Source of the DNA: Telmatactis stephensoni
Lineage: Eukaryota > Cnidaria > Anthozoa > Actiniaria > Isophelliidae
Direction: 5' to 3'
DNA length: 64,000 nucleotides
NCBI GenBank assembly: GCA_029948255.1
Contig: JALIZF010001640.1
Coordinates: forward strand, 434,001 to 498,000
A program made the translations under genes and the position numbers. Under the pieces are notes generated by a model, which made no database searches, was not told where the DNA came from, and saw only the letters and a program-made list of their open reading frames with translations. Below are positions 12,701-27,700 of the stretch, piece after piece (position 1 is the first letter of the stretch; every line of letters begins with the position of its first letter).

Positions 12701-15700
12701 CCCTCATTATGTCTAACGCTTGAACAACTGATGCTAACTGGAAAAAATAGATAAAGGAAACATACAATGAGCAAATATTGAAACAAGTGAAATCATTTCT
12801 AAACAGTAGAGAACTGCAGAGAACCGGTAAATTAGGTATAGACCAAAAAGACGTTGTTTATACCCTGTAGGTGCTAAGCGTTGATTCTCCTCGAATCGTT
12901 TTGATTTATAATACTTTGACTTTGTAATAACGTTAATGGATAGCCAGAATAGAGCAAATTACCAATCCACGGTAAAATGCGCCTCTAAGTGTTGACATAG
13001 TATCAAAGACGAGGAAATGAATTGATTGAACAGTTCTACGTTATGACATTGACTTGTTAACATCACTGACCAACATATTTGCATATTCTGACCCCTAATA
13101 GTAACTCTATCACACACTCTGTATATCTACACTAGTTACTGATAACTATATCGTTGAACGACTGATATGCACGTACCGTCATTGCTTTTAATGATTACAG
13201 TTCTTTCATCAGCGCCACTGCGAACATTGCTTGTCCCAACACCTTCTATTGTAACCTTAAAGGACTCGTCGGGTTCCACTAAACTATCGTCTTGGATGGT
13301 GCAAGCTGTGACTTCTTCTTCTGCATCATTTGCATTAAACGTAACACTTTGAGGACTTGTACCTGTACAGTCTGCACTTACTGCTGTACCATCAAATACC
13401 AAGGACATCCTACCAAATAAATGCGTAAAGAATGTTTCAGTACACCTAGTCTAATCAGAGAGATAATGTAATGACCAAAATCAATAGACGTTTCCTTTTT
13501 TCTCATGGCTTATAAATTAACACAACGGAACAACGAAGTATGGAGTAGATAGTGTCGCATTTATTCTTAGGGAGGGATGGAGTAAGGAAATTTTAAATTC
13601 CGTTAAGCTAATTTCACGCATAAGCAAGTTATATTACCAGACTTCGCAATTTACTGCCAAATAGCAGTGACAGTACGTCACTAATGCCAAAAGCACAAGC
13701 AACATACACAGACTCAGTAATGTACAATTGCTCATTAGAGTTCAAACACTAAAAGCGTGCAACATATAAATAGTACAAAATAGTACTAAATTATGCTAAT
13801 TCTAGAGTGCTTACAATATATCCGTGAAAAAGTTAGCAAACTAAATTGTACTAGATAGCGCGAAATCCTTTGTTTTCTATTGTTTAATTAGTAGACCTTT
13901 TTGCTTTATCACTATTTTCCAACTTCGTGCATCTTGAAACATAGAACTGCAACGTAGAGTTTGCGGAATGTGAACTTCTTTTGTTTGAAATATAACTTCC
14001 CTTTGTCTTCCAATCGAGAAGACATTAATATGGCACCAAGTTCTCGACTGTTGCTCGAAGCCTTATTTTTATGCGTTCTTGATTGGAAGACAAAGGGAAG
14101 TTTTATTTCAAACAAAAGAAGTTCACATTCCGCACATTCTACGATGCACTTCTTTGTTTCAAGATGCACGAAGTTGGAAAATAGTGTTACGGCAAAAAGG
14201 TCTAGTGCAAATTAGTGCAATTTCTTACAAAGGTTTTCACGGATATACTGTTATTAGCACTTAATTTAGCACTTATTTAGCACTCTATTGTTTGTTCAAT
14301 TTTGTTATTTAGCACTTAATAATGCTAGAGTGATTTTCACCGGACTGTGAAATAGTTACTCACTCTAAGCTAATAGACACTAATAGACTCTGCACCCATT
14401 ATTTTCTTTTGTTGCAATACAACTATTAGACACTATTAAACACTGACTATTAGTAATTGTTTCACAGTCCGATGAAAATCACTCTAAGTATTGCATGCTT
14501 ATCGTGCTTGTGCTCTAGCAGTGCTTGTCGTTTTTTCACTAGTGACATAAGCATACGCACAAGCAACATACACAGACTCAGTGATCATTTTCACACCTAT
14601 GTGATAAATGCGCAACTGGTCAGAGTATGTCATTTGCCTTTATCTTATATTTCGCAAGCGTGATCCAGTCCTTATTAGATTTGCACATCATTTCGTAGCA
14701 AATATCACGTGACTAATGATTAGTTAAGATGATTCGTCCGTTTTGTACCGCGCACGTCTACTACGCATGACTCAAAAAGCACCAAATTGCGACTTTTTCA
14801 CTTAAATTACGACTAAAATGGTCTAAAAACGTTGTAAAACGCAATTTGGAGCATGTTTATAATCTTTGGTGCGAGAAAAAGCGATTTTTGCAAAACTCGT
14901 CCCATTCCGCTCTGAAGAAAGTGCCATTTCATACTAGCCCTATTACGACGGTGCATTGCACAATATCTCGAAAACGAGCACTGTGACCCCCCATTTTCTA
15001 TTTTAAAACTTGCTTTCTTACAATGATTCACACAATATATTTAAAACTTTAAAAACTTTATCAATAGGAACATGGACAAATTGTCTGCTTTTTGGTATAT
15101 ATTTGAGCGCTAAAATGTCCAAAATCGTACATTTCTGCGCGCGTGCATGTTGCCTTTTCAAAGTTATAAAAAAGATTCAAAAATGTACCTCACCGAGTTT
15201 AGAAGAAACCTTCTTGTGAGATATTTTACTATTCTACCTGTTTTTCTACTAAAATACTACTAAAATAACACTGACTCTGAGTCTTTGGAGTTTTTTCTGA
15301 GACCAGATAGACTTGTCAACGAATTAGCCGGATACATCGAACAATCGCGCGAAATCGCTAAAATAACTTTGTCTTTGAAGCTAAATATTTCCTAAGCAAA
15401 CATGGTGACCACTTCAATTGTTTCTTAGCTACGAGATAGGTAATTCAAAATATAGCTATTTCAATTAACGTTGTCGCTGAAGAAAAGCCTATAGGCTAAA
15501 GCCTTTCAAATATTTTTGTGCACTAACAAACTTCTCTGTAGGCTATCTGAGAAATTAAGGAATATGTGTCCAATTTGTAGAATTTGCAAGCAAACTGGAA
15601 GTATTTATTCTAATAATTAATGTCACGGTGAAAAAACTTTCATGATTTCGATCTCAAAGCATTATTAGGATTTAGCCTTTTTTTCGGGACGACAACCTTA

Positions 15701-18700
15701 ATTGAATTAGCTATATACAAAATATCAAATTTTCAACGATTTTATTTGTGAGAATCTATTACGTACAGAGAAATTCCCTTGATATCCTATAAGTACTCAC
15801 TTGACAGTCGAAGAAACTGATATTTGTCCAGTCCTCTTGATTGTGACTTTAACAGCACCTGAATCTTCATTTTTCGTCATGACTGACTTAGGATCAAAGT
15901 AAAATGTATCTGGGAAATAAGGACTAACTGTTAACTCTGCTGTTAATACCTTTGTTAAAAATGTTGGAGAACAACGACTTTAGGATGGCAGGGTTGGAAA
16001 GAGTTGACATTTTCTGCGTCACAGTTCCCTGCTAGCAGAGTCTTCCACGGGTAAATTATGACGAGAAAAAAAGGGAGACTGAGAGAAAAGGAAAAACGAG
16101 AAATTACCTGTTGAAAGCTTTACCAACAGGGAAGCATCACAGTTATATTTTCAACATTTTTGTCAATACTTACTGTCATTATCAAGTAAACTGACTTGAT
16201 AGTTTGTAGTATCGTTAAATTTAACCTTTGGTTCCGTAGTCTTCATAGAAATTGTGAAGTTTTTGTTTTCTGTTTCTCCTATGGTATCATCTTTAATTGG
16301 AATATTTTTCGATATCTTGTTATCATTAGCTGAAAACGCGATTTTCTCACAGCTTGCAGTGATTGCTGGTTGAGTGTTTCCTTCAGATGTCCAGCACAAT
16401 CTATAAAGTACAGTGATCAATAGTTTGAATGAATGTCATATGTGTTATTAAACTAGTGATAAACTAAGGCGACTCTGTGCAATATATTAGCTTCTGCAAC
16501 TTTTTTCGTCTTTTCGCTGCGCTGTTTCGCAACGCCATTGCGAGACGAATTGCAGGAAAAAATATTATGTGTAACTTTGCCTTTATTTCATATCCCGTGC
16601 TTTTGTGTGTGATGGCTCCAGCCTGTCAAACATATTAACGTATAAAGAATGGGACGAAAAGACCAGGAATCCAGAGTATGTACATCGCATAAGTGACCTT
16701 ATTGACGGAACAAAAACATAGCTGAGACATTTGACAAAAAAATCCTACACAAGTTGCAACGTGACTTCCCGGCGTGACTTACATAATAGAGAAATTACAT
16801 GTAACCATGGTAACCCGGCTTGAAACATAAAGTTACTTTTTGCCAAAAAGGGATAAACAAGGTGAATCAAGAACTTTTTAATCATTTTCAGAGATCGAAA
16901 AAGCACAAGGTAAAGAGTGGAAATTAATTGCTTATTATTCATTAATTTACCTTTGATTTACCTGTTCATGAATCACGAGTCGACTATAGAGTACTGTAGA
17001 TTTCGTATGACTGTGAAAACGGTACTATCAAGGCACGGCGCGCGGTCCGTTTCACAGTCATACAAAATCTGTTTAGTAATTAAAAACTCAATAAATTCGT
17101 TTTGCGACTTAGGATCAAAATTAATGTCATAAACCGAAAAAGCTTTTTTTGTTTACTAATAGTAGTTTTCCTCGTTATGGCGTATTCCTGCTTTTAATCT
17201 TTTTTAACAGCTGATACTTACTCGACAACATGTCTTGCTGTTAGAACACCAACACGGCAAAGTTCAACTGTGTAATTACCAGCATTTTCAAGTACAGAAG
17301 TTTGAGGGGAAGGACAGAAATAAATATACGCTGCCAAAACAATAACAACATCGTTATTGAATTAATAAATTACACCTTGATGATATCACACTGTACTTTA
17401 ATTTGCTTCCAAGGGTATTCTTTCTGCAGGCTACAAACAAGCAAATGATACCCCTTGGTATCCGGCGAGGATGAAGTGGTACTCATTCCACTGACGACTA
17501 TTTTGATGCACAAAATAAAAACCTATCTCAAAAAACGTTGTCACGGTTCAAAGCAACAAGCAGCAATCCAAGATCAAAGTGACCTGGTAGGGCATTCAGA
17601 TTGCGCTCGTTTCTATGGAACTAATTACAAGATGTGTATATTTTCAACTGTTTATGTGCATGCCATATTTAGTCCTACTGAAAACGAGTCGAAGATGCAT
17701 AAATTAATGACAAATAGCAACATCTATTTCGGTTTTGGTTTGTGTAGCATTATGCATAATAATGTATAATGTAATGCATATTAGGTATCGCATTGCATGC
17801 TGGGACCGCATGGTTGTGTGTCGCCATCTTGTATAAAGTTGTAGTCTTGTTATGTCTCTCTAAACCACACAACTATACAGCCAGTTTGTTGCTTGTTGCT
17901 TTGAGCTAATGAACTGCACCAATTAAGTATATATGAGTCGTATGAGTAACTTACTGTCGTCGTTGAGGATTCTGACCTCCCTCTTGACACATGAAGGGTT
18001 AACGATGACTCGTCTCGTGTCGGTAGAAAAACAAGTCACATAGAAAGACTCATCTTCTTCAACGACAGTGTCATCTATGATTGCAACCGTAAATCTGTTA
18101 CTACGAACATTTTTGGCATACCGTAAGATGGAACTCTTTGGCGTGTAGTCTGCTGGCTCTTTAGCGCTATTATCTTCGGTAAAGCATCTAGGTAAAGATG
18201 GGAGTTAGTGATATTAGGAGCAATTGCAACTAAGTTGGTTAGAGCACGGTCTTCCACGCAAGAGGTCTCATGTTCGATTCCCAGTAACTTCACACACATG
18301 TTTTCGACTTCTTTCCATTCTGTGAAGATCCAAGTACCTTGAAATACCCGTAAAGTAGAGCACTGATGAAGAAAGGGGCGTAAAAAGGCGTGCCGTGGCT
18401 TCCTAGATTGGTGCTAAAGAAACTGTTAACGTTAGTTAAACCCTTTACTTTTATATCAAAATGTAATGCTAATTATACCAATCGGATACAACACTAATCA
18501 ACTTCCTTGCGGTAAATTCTAACTTTAAGAACAAAACAGTGAAAGTGTTTTACGAAAGAAAGTTTCCGATGCTCAATTCAGAGGGTTGTTTTGTGTGCAA
18601 GACTTGAAATTACTACAAGCCGTTCGTTACTCTCCTGGACTTTCTTCAATAATATATCTACTTACCGAAGGTCGTCGGAAAATCTATCAGTCGCTCCTAC

Positions 18701-21700
18701 TCGGTTGGCTACAACATTTGCACTTCCACTAGCCTCTGACACCGGCGCGCGCGTTACGGATGGGCAATCGAATTGTACTGGAAAAGGAAACAATTACATA
18801 CTTTGTGTCATTGTAGTTAATCGGTCAGATTTTAAAATTTAGCAAGATAAATCGATGACATTCAACTTTTAAAAATGGTTTTGATTTAATAATAAATTAC
18901 GGCAACTTACCATCATCGCTTACAATAGTGAATTTCTTCTTTGATCTATTTGGATCGACAGACAAGTTTCCTGGTATTCCTGTAACATCTAGTGCCACTC
19001 TGAAATCTTCCCTATTTTCTATGATCTGGTCGTCGACAACTTTGCAAACTTGAACATTGGTTTGCTCTGTTATATTGGCATCAAAATGGATGGTTTGTGG
19101 TGATTGTCCATTACAATCTGCTTTGGTTGCAGAGCCAAACACCGATGTAAGGCTGAAATTTAATCAAATTGGACGTCCAAGTTGTTGTGTCCAATGGCTC
19201 TTAAATAATAGAATTTGATTTTTGACATGCATGGGTGCGGGCGGGACCGTTTACTTTGGGTATTTTAATTCTGTTGTTTGAAAGCCTTGCGCGCGCGATG
19301 GCGAAATTACTAAAAGTGGCCTTATTCGACGCGAACATCGCACAGACATCAATACTGAGTTCGCTCTCTTAGTATTATGGTCTCTTGATGCCGACCGACA
19401 TCACATATGTTGAATTCAGTCAAAAGAGTAAAACAGGTACTCAAGTCTAAAACAACCAAGGATAAAGAACCACTTACTTGACGTAGACAGGAATTGTCGT
19501 TTTTCCATTGGTAAACCTTTTGATGGTAATAGAAAGTTGCTCCTTGTTTTCCTCATTAGTAGAGTATGCAGCAACGTTGTCGATGTAAAATGTATCTAAA
19601 AAAACAATCACAGGTAGTGTGTTCCGGTGAAACTGTTAAACATTTTACTTAATCCTTGTCACGTTACAACAAAGCTTTTCGGAGATATTTACAAAAGCGA
19701 TGGTTTTTCCATATTTCGCCTGGCGTTAGGCAACCCTAGGGACTGGATCCTAATCAATGTCATGCAAAAAAGGGAATGTCAAAGTACATCTCGAGATTTA
19801 AGTTTTGAATAAATTAAGAAACCACGAGGGTTTCACTTGGACGCGTCGAAGATGGAACGGACTGAAAAAATACAACTGGAATGTCACGGTTTACATGCAC
19901 TAAGTCACTGCCGAGTTGTTCGGTCAGTTATCGAGACACTTTATATAAATAGTAAAAAAGATAAAAAACAATGCTGTAACTTTTTGAGAGCAAGCTCCCA
20001 AATGACTGGAGACATGCCGACCAACGAAAAAGACAAAAAATCCGTTTGTCTGAAAACTTACTGTCTTCACCATCGTCTTTAAGATTTATCGTATGCGTTG
20101 TTTTTGAGCCATACGCAACGCCTTCTGGACCAGTTGTGTTGAGTTTGAGTTCAATGACTTCAGTGTCTTCTGCATAAGTATCAGGCTTCAGTGTAATTTT
20201 AAAATCTGCAGTCGTCTTACCAGGGGCAAAAGTAACATTACGTGGAAAACCAGAAGGATCAAAATCTGATCCTGCAGTTGCGGAACCACTGCTGTAAATG
20301 CTAAAAAGCAAGTTATCAAATAATCAGCTGGTGAAAAAATCAATTAACTTTTTATTCGTTTGGTGGTCCAAACGTCCATTCAGTCAGTCAGTCAGTCAGT
20401 CAGTCAGTCAGTCAGTCAGTCAGTCAGTCAGTCAGTCAGTCAGTCAGTCAGTCAGTCAGTCAGTCAGTCAGTCAGTCAGTCAGTCAGTCAGTCAGTCAGT
20501 CAGTCAGTCAGTCAGTCAGTCAGTCAGTCAGTCAGTCAGTCAGTCAGTCAGTCAGTCAGTCAGTCAGTCAGTCAGTCAGTCAGTCAGTCAGTCAGTCAGT
20601 CAGTCAGTCAGTCAGTCAGTCAGTCAGTCAGTCAGTCAGTCAGTCAGTCAGTCAGTCAGTCAGTCAGTCAGTCAGTCAGTCAGTCAGTCAGTCAGTCAGT
20701 CAGTCAGTCAGTCAGTCAGTCAGTCAGTCAGTCAGTCAGTCAGTCAGTCAGTCAGTCAGTCAGTCAGTCAGTCAGTCAGTCAGTCAGTCAGTCAGTCAGT
20801 CAGTCAGTCAGTCAGTCAGTCAGTCAGTCAGTCAGTCAGTCAGTCAGTCAGTCAGTCAGTCAGTCAGTCAGTCAGTCAGTCAGTCAGTCAGTCAGTCCAG
20901 TCAGTCAGTCGGTCGGTCGGTCGGTAATAATAATAATAAATAATAAGTCAGTCAGCCAGGTTTTTTAGGTTTTAGGTATATTCCAGCACCTGCTAAAGTA
21001 GCTCCACTACTGGTTGTAATACATGATTTTAAGACCTCATTCACCAGTAGTTTTCAACGCTAATCCCACAGGCTGACCTAATTGCTGGAACGTCTCTATA
21101 TAAATGGAGACGGGGCCTACGGTTTAACGTCCTTATCCGAGAAGACGTAAAGGTCTAACCGTTTGCAGATGTAATTACAAAGGCAGCACCTTCTCCTCAA
21201 TTATTTAAAGACCCTGAGTGTTGGTCCGGCCGGAAATCGAACACCAACCTCCCACAGGAGAGCCGGTTGGTCGGTCAGTCGGTCAGTCGGTCAATTGGTC
21301 ATTGGGTCTCCCGGTCGCTCAGTCAGTCAATCCGTCTACTTTGTATCTGTCTGTCTGTCAGCTGTTTATCAGATTTCAGGTCTTCATCAACCAACAACGT
21401 TTTTGAAACAGGTATTATATCCTTTGGAAAGAGTGCTTCTTGAATCAACCAACTCAAATTAACTTGTTTTGTTGGTTCTTTTCTTTTAGCCCCTTTCATT
21501 AAATTTATTCGTTTAATTTAATTTCTCTGTTCATCATAACAAACACAATGTCTGGTGAAAGCCTATTAATTACTTACGAAACGATCGTTGTGCGGCCACT
21601 CACAGCACCAGTTCTTGTCAGCTTAACCGTAATTATTTTGTTGGAGGCAGGTTCGGTTTGATCTGGGCTGGACGAAGCTTGGAATTCAACACTAACTAAT

Positions 21701-24700
21701 AAAAAGTACAAGCAAAAATTAGTTGGTAGTCTCGTTTGATTGCTGTTTGATCGGTGTACATGTGTTATGATTTCTAACGTCTTAAGGTGCGTTTACACGA
21801 GTGAATTCATCCTGGCCCGAGATCTCACGGGAAGAATTTTGGATGATTTTGAGTAACACATTTACGTGAAGACCAGGACAAGAATTCATTGACGATATAC
21901 GTAAATACTCCTCTTGTGGCAAGCTCAGCCTTTAGAAACATTCCATCAGTGATCACCCGATGCTGACACCAGCAGCAGACCAGATAGTAACTCGCCGGTG
22001 CACTGCATATCCCTCATAATCCACTGATGAACCAAACAAACACATCATGACATACCATCATTGCTAACTATTGTAAACGTCTTCTCGGATCTAGCTGGAT
22101 CCACGGAAACACTTCCTGATATTCCTGTAGCATCAAGTTTAGCTTTCAAAACGTCGGGGTTTTCTACGATGTTATCGTCAACAACGGTGCAGACCGTTAC
22201 ATCCCTTTTCTCTAGTTCGTTGGCAGCAAACTGGATAGTTTGCGATGCTTGTCCAGTACAATCTGCAGTGGTTGCTGGTGCCGTGAACTCTAATTTAAGA
22301 CTGCAATGCAACAGAATCAATAATCATTTCAAAACGTTTTGACACAAGAATCGCATTATGAATTACGAAATGGTGGAACCTCATTACAGACAATTCAACA
22401 TGAAAAGTGCTTAGTGTTCTTGGGTGGATTTAGTAATGAGAAAGTGAGCACACATCCACGCTTTCTTAAAAGTTCGTATTTTTTGCACATGAATAATTCG
22501 TGTGGTCTGTTATTGGTTTCAGTGGTTCATGTAGTGGGACGTTATACATTTGGCACAAAACTTAACAGGCTCTTTTCAAGTATGCGCATTTTCGTGTCTC
22601 GCCATTTTGTTCACAATTCTGGGATCTTCTACTCATTCACGATCAAAATATAAACAAAACTACATCAATTAAAAGCCAAAAGATCTAGTATAAATAAGAG
22701 CGAGACTTTCTGGAACTGAAACTCTTCATGCAAAGAGTTCAGTATGACATTTGATAACGCGGTCGTTAAATAATCTTATAAGTAACAGAGTAGGGCACGA
22801 AGGTTGAATAGTGCACACAACAGTAGACACAAAATAGAAAAAGTCCTTAGAATTCAGTTTATAATAATGCTATCGCAGTACGTTAAAAATTGATTAACAA
22901 ACTTTTTAGCGCCCTGTAATATACACGTGCAAAATCTGCTAGGGAACTGGTTTGGGCAGCGTTGTTGCATAAAGCCATATACAATATAACGAATAAATCG
23001 AAAATATTTAGCCACGTGTAGCCACAGGCAATAAAAAATTAATCGCACCCTAAAATAACAAGACAAAAATCGATGAAAAACAACCACTTACTTGACAGAG
23101 GCAGGAATGGACGTGTTTCCATTGTTAGACCTTTTGATGGTAACGTTTAGTTGTTGTTTGTTTTCCTCATTCACACTGAGTGCTGTGACATTGTCGATGA
23201 AAAATGTATCTGAATAGACAGTTTTACAGTTAGAACATTCCTGACTAGCAATGTAAAAGCTAAGAAATATTTAATAGATAAAGCATTCATAATTGAGCCG
23301 AAATTGTAAAAATATTGTCTTAAGAGTGGACGAGAAAACCGCTGACCAGTTTTTTAGACGCCATGTGTAGCTTATTGCTGGCGTGTACTCGTAAAGTCGT
23401 ATGTGAAAAAAATCTATTGTAAACTAAAGGAAATTTGCACAATATAACTAGAAATTGCATATTAAAACGTTCTGGAGTTTTGGTGGGCGCAAATCCTCAG
23501 AAATCCGAGGATACATACTCTCTGTGAACAAATTCAAAACATTTCATTGAATCAATTATTTTTTTGCTTCCGTCTTCTCTTGATTACTCGCACTTTCTGT
23601 CATGTTTCTTACATTTAATTTTGTTCCTTTTAAATGTACGTATACCTCACTGGTCAGTTGGGAAAGATATCTGGAGTTTCGCTATGTCAATAAATATCTG
23701 TCATTGCCGGGGAAGAGGGATCTTCGATTCTAGAGGTGCGACGATGATTGGCGAAAATTTTGAACAAATTACTCCTATTTATTACGTGTACGTAGGCCTG
23801 TCCAGATTGACTCGGAAAATACATGGACATAACTTACCTATAAATATCCACAATACTCTACCCTACTACTATCAGTTTTGTTCGCTGTCCCCATGAAAAA
23901 CGACTTTGAAATTAAGAGTTACGTGGAAATAATGGATGATAAAGTGGACGATAACAGTAACAATGTTTACTACTAATTTATCGAATTACCCCGCTATGCT
24001 CAAATATTTTTAGCCACCATGCATTCAAACTATTATTCCAAATTCAGCTTGAAATACAATGAACTGAAATATGGCGATCTCCATAATTGTTTCAAACCCC
24101 CAAAAGGGCGTTGTAACTGTATCCCCTGCCCACGTGATCTTAATAAAATGCAAATGTAAAGGATTTGAGAAATAACTAGAAAAAGAAAAGAAAAGAAGTA
24201 CAGTATAAAAATGTTGTTAAGGAAAGCAAAACAGATTCATGTTGACCCGAAAAGTTGAAATTAATTCATCTACAAAAATACTTACTGTCTTCACCATCGT
24301 CTTTAAGTTTGATAGTATGCGTGTTTTTTGACCCATAAGCAACGTTTGCCGGAGCTGGTGTCTTGAGTGTAATGATGATGGTTTCCTCAGGTTCTGCAAA
24401 TCTATCAGCCTTCAGAGTGATTGGAAAACTTGCGGTGGTAGCACTACTTACAAAAGTGACTGTAGCAGTTGGATCATAGTCGACTCCAGAAGTAGCTGTT
24501 CCAGAATACTCCAGTCTGAAATCAATCAATAGAGGGTTTTTTGTGTGTGTGAGTGGGAAACTAACCGTACCGTGGCCGTGTCAGTACCGTAATGTCTTTA
24601 AAAACATTAGAAATTCCTGCCGTAACCGTGCCCGCGTGCACTGGCCGTAACTGGTACGGTCAGTTTCCCACTCATACGAAAACCGCACTATGTGCCTACT

Positions 24701-27700
24701 TAGTAAAGTTTAACTTTTAAAAGTTACCGAAGGTGATTGTCACTGCATGGATAGTAAAAAATTGAGTTCGAGCTTCGGTGAGGTATTTTATTCGTATTGT
24801 TTAACCAACACAAAGTTTTATCCCAGTTTGAATTTAAAGTGAAGACAAAATTCTGTTTTGAAAAAGGAAAGAACAGAAATAAAATGAATGCTGTTGAGGT
24901 CAGTTTTCACGCTCAATATTGGAAAAACCTTTGAATGATTGAATGATTCCAGATTAAAACATTACTTTTTGGCACTTTCTTTATAGTCGTTACTTTTCCC
25001 TGATCGAGACTCGTTAACGCCAAACTCAAAATAGTGCAAGTAGATGTGCCTAATCAGCAATGCGACGCGCGGTGGCTCCCTCGACTGCATTACAACCAAT
25101 CACGTTCGAGATTAAACCTTGTATGTGACTGAAAGAATAGCATACTACAAACAAACAGTACCCACCAACTGTTGCTATGTTTTTGCTGACTTTGAAATAT
25201 GTTACTAACGAATCTAATAGAGCAGATTTCATAAGAGTGTGAAACGGACCGCGCCGTGCCGTGTGTTACGCGACACTTTTCTAAGCATTTATATATTTTC
25301 TGTGATTTTGTAGTTTACTAGATATTTTGACAAGGGACGTTCGTGACGTAGATTTTTAATAACAGTTTAATTGTTATGGCTAGTTGTTGGACCTAGCATG
25401 GGCAGATCCAATTGCACCATATATTCTGTCTTAGTCTTAGATTTGTAGAGTCACGAATGATCTCAAGTTTTTGTAGAATCAATATAGTTGCATATCAATT
25501 AGATTGACGTTCCCAGTTGGTGGAGCTCATAAATCAAACTGGACTCGAAGACATGAGTTGTACTATGGATTCTGTTTATCAGTTCAGGTGATCTTCCGCA
25601 CGCTAGTTGAAGTGTTGCCACAGATTTATCACAAGTAGATCATAGAGTGATCACAGGCACAAGAGTCCTGTTTGGGTTATGGCTCTACCCGTATTGCTAG
25701 AAATACTTGTAAAATAAGTTTTGTAGTTTAGCTGTTGTCAGTCGCTGTTACAGGAGTGCGCTAGCTAAAATCAAGAATTGTAATATTATCAAAAGTTTGA
25801 GGAACAAAGATTCAAATTCTTAACTCAAAAGGTATGGTTTGATGTTGTTGTCAAAGTGATCCCGGACTAGTTCCGTAACAAATTGGTGGAGATACCCGAC
25901 TTTGATCCAACATTTACGATTGCTGTGGAGATTTGTGATTGCTGGGGAGATTCACCTCCATGTTGGCCCTCCCTTGGTTTCCCCGTTGCCCAATTCACTT
26001 TAGTTCTTTGTGAACTGTTCATTGTTGTTAACTCTGTTATTTAATCTATACTATATTGATGTTGCTTAATTGTCGTCTTGTGTTAATCATTTTGCCTAAT
26101 TTTATACATTAATTTTTCAATTTAACTTAAGTGTAATCCGATCCTTTTCTATTGCGTAGTAACTTTCAATTTCGACTGAAAATTTAGAAAACGTAAGCCT
26201 TTTAGTTTCGGTTTCTGTGGCTTTTCGTTAAGTTCGTTCGGTGTTTTTCAGTTTTCTGTTAAGCTCGTTAACTTTTTCAAACTGTGGACTAGAAGTAGGG
26301 CTCGCGCGGCTAAGGCCGTAGAAACAGAAGAGTATTGCGAATGTAGCGAACCGTCTCGTACGAGCAGTCGAAGTCCAGTGCCTAGTTTTATTCGTAATCT
26401 TTTTGGTGGTAAAACGAAAACCAGTACTCCTCTAACACCACCTGTTTCTGCAGGATTACTAAGCCACATTCCTGAGAGTGACGAAGAAAGCGATACGCTA
26501 GATCAGTTACCAGATAGTACTTTGATAGCAAGAGATAGTAATCCATTAGTTGTACATCATGATCACCAACTGCAGACCGATCAGCCACGTAGCACTACTA
26601 CCGAAAGTTTAAGAATTAGAATTGCTGAACTACCACACCCTCCTTCGGATTGGTTAGAGTCGTTAGACGGTGAAGTGGAAAGCGAGAGTGAACACGAGAG
26701 CGAATCCCCAGAACTCAGAGCTGAAAATCATTTGTACGATCCTGTTCTTGTACCGCATCGTCAGTTTGTTAACGATCAGCTAGAGGAAGGAGAGAGAGCG
26801 ACGCGAACATCGGAAGAATTAGAACATCCTGCTCCTAGCCCTCCAACTAGCCCCAACTCAGTTCTCGAGATGGAACAGCTAGTCTTTAGAGCGACAGCTA
26901 GAGAATCTGAGAGTTGAACGACAGGAGCATGAAAATAGGATGTCCGCATTGCACGAAGCATGCCAGGAGTCAATAAGTTTGAAAGGAATGTTCAATTTTC
27001 CAATTTTTAAAGGTGATGATAACGAAGATGTGCGCGATTTTATTAGCAGTTATACTCGAGCAGCAGACATCTGTGGTTGGAGTAGAGAGAAGAGTTGTAA
27101 AGCTTTGCCATTGTACCTTAGAGGATCTGCTAGCGCGTGGTTTAACTCTTTGCCTGACCGAGATACTCTGAATTTTAATCAGCTTACTGAAGCCTTAGAA
27201 AAACAATATGCCTCAGGTGCTTCTAAGTGGCAGTTGACTCAGATTTTGGATGAGCGAAAGCAAAGAGAGGGAGAGACACTCAATGCCTATATCACAGACA
27301 TAAGAAAGCAGTGTAACAGGCTTAACCTGCCGCCCGCTGAGTGTTTAAAACATTTTGTCAGAGGTTTGAAGGAAGAGATACGAAGTTACGTCGTATTGCA
27401 GCAGCCGGAAACAATTGAACAAGCAGAAAATTTTGCTAGACTTAAAGAAGACACTTTGAAATCTGAAAGTAAGCCTAAGGCTATGGATTCTAAGGAAATG
27501 ACAGTCGAAGTTTTGAAATATCTCAAAGATTTAGGAGTTTTTCCTGTGCAACCAGCAAAAGTGCCATCCCGTAGTGAAAATGTCAGTGCCATTGGGACAC
27601 AACCTAGCAATTTAGGTTTTCCATTCCCTGTTGCAAGTGTGTACGACCCTTCGTTGAATACAACACCTTATCCTAGTTTACCAGTGGCTAGTTTTCAACA

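Noticed and set aside
20298..20968. Long SVSQ-repeat open frames on the plus strand
   Set aside because: They are the (CAGT)n array read in several frames; all frames stay open because the unit lacks stops.
22061..22653. Plus-strand frames of 93 and 104 codons
   Set aside because: The first is antisense to exon 22056-22300; the second lies in AT-rich intron with no domain or splice partner.
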